Shown here piece after piece: positions 42,171-49,936 of a stretch of 64,000 bases of DNA. The stretch is taken from contig NZ_JACVZC010000012.1 of NCBI RefSeq assembly GCF_016658545.1, positions 1-64,000 of the forward strand, in the 5' to 3' direction. The notes below the pieces were generated by a model. That model had not been told where the DNA came from. It worked only from the letters and a program-made list of their open reading frames with translations, and ran no database searches. Each line of letters opens with the position of its first letter. The stretch's first letter is position 1. The position numbers were made by a program, and so were the translations under genes. Origin of the DNA: Pseudomonas sp. S37. GTDB lineage: Bacteria > Pseudomonadota > Gammaproteobacteria > Pseudomonadales > Pseudomonadaceae.

Positions 42171-42887
42171 ATGAAAGCCAGTGCTCAACCACTCATCGCT
42201 GAAGTGCCGCAGGACCGCAAAGCCGTCCTTGCCGAAGCACTGCGCCGCCGGATCCTCAGCATGGAACTGGCCCCGGGCGCGGTGGTGGACGAACTGGCCC
42301 TGTGCGACGAATTTGGCCTTTCGCGCCCCCCGGTCCGTGAGCTGCTGCGCCAGATCGCAGCCGAAGGCTACATCGAACTGGAAGCCAACCGCGCGCCACG
42401 CGTCGCCGCCATGAACCACGAGTCGCTGCACAGCTTCTACGTTGCCGCGCCGCTTATCTACGTGGCCACCACCCAGCTGGCCGCCACCTACGCCAGTGCC
42501 GATGAAATCGAAGTGCTCAAGGCCATCCAGGCTAAATTCCGCCAGGCCATCGAAGAGCGCGACGTGGAAAACCGCGTGCTCTACAACGACGCCTTCCACC
42601 TCGAAATCGGCAAGATGGCGCACAACGATTACCTGATGCCAAGCCTGCGCCGGCTGCTGATCGACCATACCCGCCTGGGCAAGATTTTCTACCGCCACCC
42701 GACCACCGACGACATGCAGCGCGACCTCGAGATCGCCTGCGAACAGCACGAGCAGATGATCGAAGCCATCGAGCGCCGTGATGCGCCCACCGCTGGCCAG
42801 TTGGCGCGTGAACACATGGAACTGTCGCGTCGGCGCATGGCTGAGTACGCCGCACCGCAAGGGCTGGATGTACCGATCCAGATATGA
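42171..42887 (+). CDS. GntR-family regulator (FadR/FCD type)
   Basis: A 238-residue GntR regulator: winged helix at about 12-72 (LAEALRRRILSMELAPGAVVDELALCDEFGLSRPPVRELLRQIAAEGYIELE) and an FCD ligand domain with metal-site-like histidines (NDAFHLEIGKMAHN, DHTR, EQHEQMIEAIERRD). The ATG at 42171 has AAGAAGG just upstream; one at 42150 has none. It heads a five-gene rightward set (FAD oxidoreductase, MFS, DapA-type, ALDH), so it is probably the substrate-responsive repressor of that set. Confidence 0.87.
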   Translation: MKASAQPLIAEVPQDRKAVLAEALRRRILSMELAPGAVVDELALCDEFGLSRPPVRELLRQIAAEGYIELEANRAPRVAAMNHESLHSFYVAAPLIYVATTQLAATYASADEIEVLKAIQAKFRQAIEERDVENRVLYNDAFHLEIGKMAHNDYLMPSLRRLLIDHTRLGKIFYRHPTTDDMQRDLEIACEQHEQMIEAIERRDAPTAGQLAREHMELSRRRMAEYAAPQGLDVPIQI

Positions 42888-42949
42888 AATACCCCGGTCG
42901 GGCCACTGGCGCTGACCACTCGTCAAACAACAAGATCCAGGTTAGTGAC

Positions 42950-44269
42950 ATGACAAGAATAAGTTCGTTACCTGCCGATGATGCCACCTGTGGCTGGTAT
43001 CACCTGAGCAAGCCCCGCACGCCAAGGCCGGCCCACAATGGTCACAGCCAGGCGCGTTGGGTAGTGGTCGGCGCCGGCTTTACCGGCCTGGCCGCTGCGC
43101 GGCAGCTGGCAACGAACTTTCCGGATGACGAGATCGTGCTGATCGAGGCGCAGGAGGTCGGCTTTGGCACCTCCGGGCGCAACGCCGGCTTTGCCATCGA
43201 CCTGCCGCACGACATCGGCGCCGAGGACTACATTGGCGACATCGACATCGCCAAGACCGTGCTCAAGCTCAACCTGGGCGGCCAGTCGTACCTGAAGGAA
43301 CTGATCGAACGCTACGACATCGAGTGCCAGTTCCGCCACTGCGGCAAATACCAGGCGGCCATCGAAGACCGTGGCATTGCCGTGCTGGATGCCTATCGCC
43401 GTGGCCTGGACAAGCTTGGCCAGCCTTACGAAGTGATCGAAGGCCGCGATCTGCCAGACCACATCGGCACGCACTTCTACCGCAAGGGCCTGTTCACCCC
43501 TGGCACCGCTTTGCTGCAGCCCTCGGCACTGGTCAAAGGCCTGGCCGACAGCCTGCCGAGCAATGTTTCGCTGTACGAGCACACGCCGATCACCGACGTC
43601 GAGTACGGTGACAAGGTCGTGTTGCGCCACGCCAACGGTTCGATTACCGCCGACAAGCTGGTGCTCACGACCAATGCCTTTGGCATGAGCTTCGGCTTCC
43701 TCAAGGGCCGCATGCTGCCGGTGTTCACCTACGGCAGTATCACCCGCCCGCTGACCGAGGAAGAGCAGGCGCGCCTGGGCGGCAAGCCGTACTGGGGCGT
43801 GATCCCTGCCGACCCGTTCGGCACCACCATGCGCCGCACCGTCGACAACCGCCTGCTGATCCGCAACAGTTTCAGCTACAACCCCGACGGGCGCAGCAAC
43901 CGCAAGTACCTGGAGCGATTTGTCGAGCGCCACCGCGAATCGTTCGCCCGGCGTTTCCCGATGTTGCCCGGGGTGAACTTCGAATACACCTGGGGCGGTG
44001 CACTGGCATTGTCGCGCAACCACATGGGCTTCTTTGGCAAGTTGGCGCCCAATGTGGTCGGCGCACTGTGCTGCAACGGCTTGGGCGTTACCCGGGGCAC
44101 GGTCACCGGCAAGTTGCTGGCCGACTGGCTGGCCGGTGACAAGAACGAACTGATCGAATTCCTGCTCAATGCCCCCGGGCCTTGCGCAAACCCGCCGCAG
44201 CCCCTGGTTTCCCTGGGCCTGAACGCCAACCTGATGTGGGGGCAGTTCCGCGCTGGCAAAGAAAGCTGA
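42950..44269 (+). CDS. FAD-dependent amine/imino-acid oxidoreductase (DAO family)
   Basis: A 439-residue flavoprotein of the DAO fold (COG0665). The FAD motif WVVVGAGFTGLAAARQLA is at 37-54 and SGRNAGFAIDLPHD at about 76-90; the C-terminal GVTRGTVTGKLLADWLAG is typical of the OrdL/PuuB-like group. It probably oxidises a secondary amine or amino acid to an imine at a membrane or in the cytoplasm. It lies directly after the GntR gene. The combination with a DapA-type lyase and an aldehyde dehydrogenase copies the last three steps of hydroxyproline breakdown. Confidence 0.83.
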   Translation: MTRISSLPADDATCGWYHLSKPRTPRPAHNGHSQARWVVVGAGFTGLAAARQLATNFPDDEIVLIEAQEVGFGTSGRNAGFAIDLPHDIGAEDYIGDIDIAKTVLKLNLGGQSYLKELIERYDIECQFRHCGKYQAAIEDRGIAVLDAYRRGLDKLGQPYEVIEGRDLPDHIGTHFYRKGLFTPGTALLQPSALVKGLADSLPSNVSLYEHTPITDVEYGDKVVLRHANGSITADKLVLTTNAFGMSFGFLKGRMLPVFTYGSITRPLTEEEQARLGGKPYWGVIPADPFGTTMRRTVDNRLLIRNSFSYNPDGRSNRKYLERFVERHRESFARRFPMLPGVNFEYTWGGALALSRNHMGFFGKLAPNVVGALCCNGLGVTRGTVTGKLLADWLAGDKNELIEFLLNAPGPCANPPQPLVSLGLNANLMWGQFRAGKES

Positions 44270-44451
44270 TCGATAACAGGCAATAGGCATAGAACAGAAA
44301 GGTCGGCGTCGATAACGCCGGCACGGGCTCACGCAGCCTGAAATTGACGGCCGGTAGTAATTACCGGGTACCCGGGGCTGAACAGTGTTTTCAGTTTCGC
44401 GGGCACGCTCGCCTTGAATTTGTGCATGTAGCAGACGTGGTAGGAACAATA

Positions 44452-45780
44452 ATGACAAGTCCGAATGTTTCGATTGAAGAAGTACCGATCAACAACTTTC
44501 ACCAGTTGCTGACCCTGCGTTCCGGTGGCGGCTCGTTCGTCGACGGTTATGTACTGAGCATCATCGGCGTGGCCATGGTGCAGATGTCCGCGGGCCTGAG
44601 CCTGACCAGTTTCTGGCAGGGCATGATTGCCGCCTCGGCGCTGATCGGGATTTTCTTCGGTGGCTTCTTCGGCGGTTGGCTGACCGACCGTTTCGGCCGC
44701 AAGCGCGTGTTCTTCGTCGGCCCGACCCTGTTTATCCTGGCCTCGGTGGCGCAGTTCTGGGTGGAGTCGGCGCTGGCCCTGTTCCTGCTGCGCTTTGCCA
44801 TCGGCATTGCGGTGGGCATCGAGTACCCGGTGGCCACTTCGCTGCTGGTGGAGTTCCTGCCCAAGAAAAACCGTGGCCCACGCCTGGCCACCCTGACCGT
44901 GCTGTGGTTCGCCGGTGCGGCCACCGCCTACATGGTCGGTGAAGCCATCCTGCGCCACGGCGGTGACGATGCCTGGCGCCTGGTGCTGGCCAGTGCCGCG
45001 GTGATTGGCGCGCTGCTGTTCGCCATTCGCCTGGGTACCCCGGAATCGCCACGCTGGCTGATCAGCAAAGGCCGTTCGGCTGAAGCCGAGCAGGTGATCA
45101 AGCGCGTGTACGGCAATGGCTTCTCGCTGAGCAACCTGCCGGAAGAGCCCAAGTCGCGCAAGCTGTCGTTCATTAGCCTGCTGCACTCCGGCTACGGCAA
45201 ACGCATGCTGTTCGTCACCATGTTCTGGACCTGCTCGGTGATCCCGGTGTTCGCCGTCTACGCTTTCGCCCCGAAGGTGTTGGGTGCGCTCAACCTGAAA
45301 GGGGACTGGGCAGCCATCGGTTCGGTCGCCATCACTTGCCTGTTCGTGGTCGGTTGCATCATCGGCACCCGCCTGCTGAACACCATTGGCCGCCGTACCA
45401 CACTGCTGCACAGCTTCTTCTGGTCGGGGCTGGCACTGCTGGGCCTGGGCGCCTTCAGCAACGGCAACGAGATGCTCATCCTCGCCCTGTTCGGCGCCTA
45501 CGCGCTGTTCATCGGCGGCGCCCAGGTGCTGCAGCTGGTCTACCCCAACGAACTGTTCCCCACCGAGATCCGCGCTGGCGCGGTGGGCGTGGGCACCTCG
45601 ATGTCGCGTATCGGCGCAGCCGTCGGCACCTGGCTGGTGCCCATCGCCCTGGATAGCTACGGCATCGGCGCAACCATGTATGCCGCCGCCGCCGTGACCT
45701 TCGTCGGCCTGGCCTTCTCGGTCGCGCTGGCACCGGAAACCCGTTCGCTGAACCTGCAACAAGCGGCATCGCTGAGCTGA
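44452..45780 (+). CDS. MFS transporter (sugar/acid porter type)
   Basis: A 442-residue major-facilitator permease with 12 membrane segments. The loop motif GGWLTDRFGRKR (about 75-86) and ESPRWLISKGR mid-chain place it in the sugar porter/metabolite:H+ symporter group. By context it imports the substrate of the enzymes around it. The ATG at 44452 opens MTSPNVSIEEV; the longer frame to 44344 has no support. The 180-bp gap before it could hold a second promoter. A small GC hairpin (CCGCAGC/GCTGCTGCGG) follows at 45795-45815. Confidence 0.88.
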   Translation: MTSPNVSIEEVPINNFHQLLTLRSGGGSFVDGYVLSIIGVAMVQMSAGLSLTSFWQGMIAASALIGIFFGGFFGGWLTDRFGRKRVFFVGPTLFILASVAQFWVESALALFLLRFAIGIAVGIEYPVATSLLVEFLPKKNRGPRLATLTVLWFAGAATAYMVGEAILRHGGDDAWRLVLASAAVIGALLFAIRLGTPESPRWLISKGRSAEAEQVIKRVYGNGFSLSNLPEEPKSRKLSFISLLHSGYGKRMLFVTMFWTCSVIPVFAVYAFAPKVLGALNLKGDWAAIGSVAITCLFVVGCIIGTRLLNTIGRRTTLLHSFFWSGLALLGLGAFSNGNEMLILALFGAYALFIGGAQVLQLVYPNELFPTEIRAGAVGVGTSMSRIGAAVGTWLVPIALDSYGIGATMYAAAAVTFVGLAFSVALAPETRSLNLQQAASLS

Positions 45781-45851
45781 ACCCAAACAACCCACCGCAG
45801 CGACGCTGCTGCGGGCTATACCACACTGAGCAACGCACTGGAGAACCTACC

Positions 45852-46745
45852 GTGAAATTCCAAGGCATCTATACCCCGGCAATCACCCCGCTGGCTGCGG
45901 ACGGCTCGATCGACAAGGCGGCGTTCGCCGAGGTCCTCGAATACCTGGTCGAGTCGAAGATCCACGGCGTCATCATTGGCGGCTCCACCGGCGAGTACTA
46001 CGCCCACACCACCCAGGAGCGCATCGAGCTGGCTGCCCAGGCCAAGGACGTGCTCAATGGCCGCCTGCCGCTGATCGTCGGCACCGGTGGCATCCGCACC
46101 GAAGATGCCGTGGCGTTCGCCCAGCATGCCAAGGAAATCAAGGCTGACGCGCTGCTGGTCGGTACCCCACCGTACGCGTTGCCGACCCAGCAGGAAATCG
46201 CCCTGCACGTCAAAGCCGTCGACGCCGCCGCCGGCCTGCCGATCATGCTCTACAACTACCCGGGCCGCATGAGCGTGAGCATGGGCGAGGAGTTCTTCGA
46301 CGCCGTTGCCGACGTGAAGAACATCGTCGCCATCAAGGAAAGCTCCGGTGACATGGCCCAGCTGCACCGCCTGGCCATCCAGCGCCCGAACATCCAGTTG
46401 TCGTGCGGCTGGGACGATCAGGCCCTGGAGTTCTTCGCCTGGGGCGCCCAGAGCTGGGTCTGCGCCGGCTCCAACTTCATCCCGCGCGAGCACGTAGCCT
46501 TGTATGAGGCCTGCGTGATCGAGAAGAACTTCGACAAAGGCCGCAAGATCATGAGCGCCATGATGCCGCTGATGGACTTCCTCGAAGGTGGCAAGTTCGT
46601 TCAGGCGATCAAGAACGGCGTGGCCCTGAACGGCCTGAAGACCGGTGGCGTGCGCAAGCCGCTGTACGACCTGGATGACGCCGAGAAGCAAGAACTCAAG
46701 CGCGTGGTCACCGAGCTGAAAGCCACCATCGCCCAGATCCAATAA
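45852..46745 (+). CDS. DapA-family lyase/deaminase of a second imino-acid-type pathway
   Basis: A 297-residue TIM-barrel enzyme of the dihydrodipicolinate synthase family. Schiff-base Lys162 (VAIKESSGDMAQ), Tyr134 (LYNYPGRM) and the GGSTGEYY substrate loop (43-50) are intact. True DapA genes are usually single housekeeping genes; this one is in a catabolic set, so it more likely opens a cyclic imine or cleaves a 2-oxo acid. It starts after GGAG and is followed 13 bp later by the ALDH gene. Confidence 0.86.
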   Translation: MKFQGIYTPAITPLAADGSIDKAAFAEVLEYLVESKIHGVIIGGSTGEYYAHTTQERIELAAQAKDVLNGRLPLIVGTGGIRTEDAVAFAQHAKEIKADALLVGTPPYALPTQQEIALHVKAVDAAAGLPIMLYNYPGRMSVSMGEEFFDAVADVKNIVAIKESSGDMAQLHRLAIQRPNIQLSCGWDDQALEFFAWGAQSWVCAGSNFIPREHVALYEACVIEKNFDKGRKIMSAMMPLMDFLEGGKFVQAIKNGVALNGLKTGGVRKPLYDLDDAEKQELKRVVTELKATIAQIQ

Positions 46746-46758
46746 GGAGGCCGGAAAA

Positions 46759-48249
46759 ATGGCTGAATTGCTGAGCAAGGAACAATACGCGGCCATCGCC
46801 GCCGAACTGCAACTGCGCACCCAGGCGTTCATCGACGGTGAGTTCCGCGACGCCATCTCCGGTCGCACCTTCGTCACCACCAACCCGGCCACCGGCAAGC
46901 AGCTGGCCGAGGTCGCCGCCTGCGACGTCAATGACGTCAACGTGGCCGTGGCCGCGGCCAAGCGTGTGTTCGAAGAAGGCACCTGGTCGAAGATGCAGCC
47001 GAATGACCGCAAGCACGTGCTGCAGAAGTTCGCCCAGCTGCTGGAAGACAACGCCCACGAGCTGGCGGTGCTGGAAGCGCTGGACAGCGGCAAGCCGGTC
47101 AGCGAGTGCCAGACCGTCGACGTGCCGGAAACCATCCACACCATCCGCTGGCACGCCGAGCTGATCGACAAGATCTACGACGCCACCGCCCCGACCGGCA
47201 ACGCTGCCGTGACCATGGTGGTGCGTGAAGCCATCGGCGTGGTCGGCCTGGTACTGCCGTGGAACTTCCCGCTGCTGATGCTGGCCTGGAAGATCGCCCC
47301 GTCGCTGGCCGCCGGTTGCTCGATCGTGGTCAAGCCAGCCAAGGAAACCACCCTCAGCGCCCTGCGCGTGGCCGAACTGGCCCACGAGGCCGGCATTCCG
47401 GCTGGCGTGTTCAACCTGGTGCCTGGTGGTGGCCGCGAAGTGGGTGAGGCCATCGGCCGCCACATGGACATCCCGATGGTCAGCTTCACCGGTTCCACCG
47501 ACACCGGTCGCCTGTTCCTGAAATACGCTGCCGAGTCCAACCTCAAGCGCATCGTTTTGGAGCTGGGTGGCAAGAACCCGGCCGTGGTCATGAACGACTG
47601 TGAAGACCTCGACGAAGTGGCCCAGTTCGTCACCGCCGGTGCGTTCTGGAACATGGGCGAGAACTGCTCCGCCTCGTCGCGCCTGATCGTGCACAAGGAC
47701 GTCAAGGACGAGTTGCTGGGCCTGATCGCCAAGCACCTGAAGGACTGGAAGCTGGGCGACCCGCTGGACCCGGACAACCGCCTGGGCGCGATGGTCAGCA
47801 AGTCGCACTTCGAGAAGGTCAAGTCGTATCTGGAATATGCTGCCGAGCAGAAACTCAGCATCGTTCAGGGCGGCGAAACCGAAGAAGGCGTGTTCGTGCA
47901 GCCGACCATCGTCGACAACGTTGGCCGCGACAACAAACTGTTCGTCGAGGAAATCTTTGGCCCGGTGCTGAGCGTGACCAGCTTCGAGACCATCGACGAA
48001 GCGATCGAGCTGGCCAACGATACCGTTTACGGCCTGGCCGCTTCGGCTTACACCGGCAGCCTGCGCAATGCGCTGCGCCTGTCGCGTGAAATCCGCGCGG
48101 GCGTGGTAACGGTCAACTGCTTCGGTGAGGGGGATGTGACCACGCCGTTCGGGGGCTACAAGGAGTCTGGCTTTGGTGGGCGCGACAAGTCCATCTGGGC
48201 CCATGACCAATACACGGAGCTGAAGACCATCTGGATCAACGCTTCGTGA
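46759..48249 (+). CDS. NAD(P)-dependent aldehyde dehydrogenase (PuuC-like)
   Basis: A 496-residue aldehyde dehydrogenase. Catalytic Cys303 (NMGENCSASSRL) and Glu268 (VLELGGKNP) are present; LPWNFPLLML and GFTGSTDTG-type cofactor motifs too. It is closest in look to gamma-glutamyl-aminobutyraldehyde dehydrogenases (PuuC/KauB-type), which accept several semialdehydes. Here it should oxidise the semialdehyde produced by the DapA-type enzyme, giving a dicarboxylic acid. AAGGAGG stands just before the ATG. It ends the set; a REP pair follows. Confidence 0.9.
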   Translation: MAELLSKEQYAAIAAELQLRTQAFIDGEFRDAISGRTFVTTNPATGKQLAEVAACDVNDVNVAVAAAKRVFEEGTWSKMQPNDRKHVLQKFAQLLEDNAHELAVLEALDSGKPVSECQTVDVPETIHTIRWHAELIDKIYDATAPTGNAAVTMVVREAIGVVGLVLPWNFPLLMLAWKIAPSLAAGCSIVVKPAKETTLSALRVAELAHEAGIPAGVFNLVPGGGREVGEAIGRHMDIPMVSFTGSTDTGRLFLKYAAESNLKRIVLELGGKNPAVVMNDCEDLDEVAQFVTAGAFWNMGENCSASSRLIVHKDVKDELLGLIAKHLKDWKLGDPLDPDNRLGAMVSKSHFEKVKSYLEYAAEQKLSIVQGGETEEGVFVQPTIVDNVGRDNKLFVEEIFGPVLSVTSFETIDEAIELANDTVYGLAASAYTGSLRNALRLSREIRAGVVTVNCFGEGDVTTPFGGYKESGFGGRDKSIWAHDQYTELKTIWINAS

Positions 48250-48310
48250 TCTGAGCAAGACCGGTGCTGTTCTGACGGAGTTCGGCACCTGGCCGCCCTG
48301 TGTTTGCAGG

Positions 48311-48429
48311 GCTGGCCCTTTCGCGGGTGAACCCGCTCCCACAGGATCTCCACTGCCTTGATGGTTGTGCGTTACTTGTGGGAGCGGGTTCATCGAGGCG
48401 TCGAACCGCCGCGAAGAGGCCGGCCCTGC
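48311..48429. repeat. REP pair with an interrupted second unit
   Basis: REP at 48311-48345 and its partner at 48375-48429. The second unit is split: between GGGAGCGGGTTCA and CGCGAAGAGGCC there is an extra TCGAGGCGTCGAACCGC, a small insertion not seen in the other copies. Confidence 0.8.
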
Positions 48430-48451
48430 TACCACAATGGCGGCCTTTTTA

Positions 48452-48922
48452 TTACTTGAACTTGGGCCCCGACCGGGTATTCAGCCCCTTGGCCATCCGG
48501 TCATATAGCACCACATTCACCGTCGCCGCCAGGTTCATGCAACCCTCGGTCGGTATGTAGATCGTCTCTTCACACCACCCCCGCACCTCTTCGCTCAGCG
48601 AACCATCCTCCGGCCCGAAGATGTAGATGGCCCGGTCCGGGTGGGTGTACTCCGGCAATGGCCGCGCCCCTTCCACCAGCTCCACCGCCACCGGCGTGCA
48701 GCCCAGCGGAACGATACGTTGCAGGTCGTCGATGCCGATCAGCGGGATGTCGTAGTGCACGCGCTTGGTGTCGGTGACGAAGTCACGCGCGCGTTCGTAC
48801 CGTTTGCCGGTGTAAAACACCGAATTGACGCCATAGCAGCCCGCGGCGCGCATTACCGAGCCGACGTTTTCTGGGGACTTGGGGTTGAACAGGCCGATGC
48901 AGCTGTATCGTTTGTTTGCCAC
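48452..48922 (-). CDS. SPOUT-class RNA methyltransferase (TrmH family)
   Basis: A 156-residue SPOUT methyltransferase. NPKSPENVGSVMRAAGCYG (13-31) is the substrate-side motif, IYIFGPEDGSLSEE motif 2, and IYIPTEGCMNLAATVNVVLYD motif 3 of the SAM-binding knot. It should 2'-O-methylate an RNA; target unknown. It is shorter than TrmH itself (no extra RNA-binding domain), like TrmL. It is divergent from nothing nearby and next to yajD on the same strand. Confidence 0.88.
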   Translation of the reverse strand: MANKRYSCIGLFNPKSPENVGSVMRAAGCYGVNSVFYTGKRYERARDFVTDTKRVHYDIPLIGIDDLQRIVPLGCTPVAVELVEGARPLPEYTHPDRAIYIFGPEDGSLSEEVRGWCEETIYIPTEGCMNLAATVNVVLYDRMAKGLNTRSGPKFK

Positions 48923-48993
48923 GTACCGGGGCCCTTCGCGAAAAAAGCGCGATTATACGGGCTGCCCGGTAGCAGCGGGGGGCGAATCGATGG

Positions 48994-49365
48994 TCAGTCT
49001 TTCTTCAGCATGCCGGCCAACGCAGCGAACGGGTTGTGGGTGGCCTTGGCGATGCTCGGGGTGCTGGTGGAGCCTTCGCTGAAGTACTGCTGGTCGGTGT
49101 AGCGCGAGTGCTCGTTGTCGTGGCAGTACAGGCACAGCAGCTCCCAGTTGGAGCCGTCCTGCGGGTTGTTGTCGTGGTTGTGGTCACGGTGGTGCACGGT
49201 CAGCTCGCTCAGGCGCTTGCCGGCGAACTCGCGGGCGCAGCGGCCGCATACGTGCGGGTACATTCTCAGGGCCTTGTCGCGGTAGCCCATTTCCTTGTCG
49301 CGCTTGGCATCGGCAAGGATGCGGTCCAGGCGCGCGGTGGCGGCGGCGGAAGAGGTGGAACTCAT
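48994..49365 (-). CDS. YajD-family HNH nuclease
   Basis: A 123-residue protein with an HNH fold: two zinc CxxC pairs (CGRC at about 40 and CLYC at about 78), and the catalytic block LTVHHRDHNHDNNPQDGSNWELLCLYCHDNEH. Homologues (YajD) are widespread in proteobacteria with no proven role. The C-terminus (NPFAALAGMLKKD) is conserved in Pseudomonas. It lies about 70 bp from the SPOUT gene, on the same strand. Confidence 0.88.
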   Translation of the reverse strand: MSSTSSAAATARLDRILADAKRDKEMGYRDKALRMYPHVCGRCAREFAGKRLSELTVHHRDHNHDNNPQDGSNWELLCLYCHDNEHSRYTDQQYFSEGSTSTPSIAKATHNPFAALAGMLKKD

Positions 49366-49498
49366 GGGTGTTTCCTTTGTTCTGATCAGGCAAGTGACGG
49401 TTATGCCATTGAGTCTAGCGCGCTTGCAGGGCAGGCGGACAGGCGAAAGCTTTGATTTAGGCGTAGCCTGTAGGAAGGTTCCCGACAGGAGGTTGCTG

Positions 49499-49777
49499 AT
49501 GTTTCATGCGATCCTCGCCGCGCTGGTCATGGCCGGCCTGCCCATGGCCGAAGCCGCCAGCACGCCACCCCGGCTGACCACGCCGGTGCCCGGTGCGCCG
49601 GGTACGCCTACGCCTACGCCATACCCGCAGATAACCCCGAGTACGCCGCCCAAGGCTTATGACAGCCAGCCGGGGGCGCCGTTGTTGCCACCGATGCCGG
49701 TGCCGGGGCCGCCGAAGGACCAGCCATTGCCCGGGTTGCGGCCGGAGCCGGCGAAGCCGGTGGTGGATGATGATTGA
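49499..49777 (+). CDS. Secreted proline-rich small protein
   Basis: A 92-residue protein. Signal peptide 1-19 (ILAALVMAGLPMAEA), then a mature part of about 73 residues with roughly 40 percent Pro and many Thr and Gly (TPVPGAPGTPTPTPYPQITPSTPP), ending in VVDDD. AGGAGG 6 nt before the ATG supports the start. No domain is recognisable; it may be an extended periplasmic or cell-wall-spanning peptide. It lies alone between yajD and REPs. Confidence 0.7.
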   Translation: MFHAILAALVMAGLPMAEAASTPPRLTTPVPGAPGTPTPTPYPQITPSTPPKAYDSQPGAPLLPPMPVPGPPKDQPLPGLRPEPAKPVVDDD

Positions 49778-49818
49778 ATAAAGCCAGCCTGCACCGGCTT
49801 CTGTTGGAGGCCCGTGGT

Positions 49819-49910
49819 CCCTGTGGGAGCGGGTTCACCCGCGAACACGGGCGAAGCCCGTGCCATCCACCGCGGTGTCTTCTTCGCGGGTAAACCCGCT
49901 CCCACAGGGG
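49819..49910. repeat. REP pair
   Basis: Inverted REP units at 49819-49845 and 49880-49910, joined by a smaller hairpin GGGCGAAGCCCGTGCC. Confidence 0.8.
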
Positions 49911-49936
49911 GCGGCGCGGGTATTCAACGCTGGATT

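Noticed and set aside
45852-46745. Housekeeping dapA (lysine synthesis)
   Set aside because: It sits in a GntR-controlled catabolic set with an FAD oxidoreductase and aldehyde dehydrogenase, so a degradative DapA relative is more likely.
46708-48435. 575-codon antisense frame over the aldehyde dehydrogenase gene
   Set aside because: Includes REP-derived sequence at its start, and the sense strand encodes a complete enzyme with its catalytic residues.
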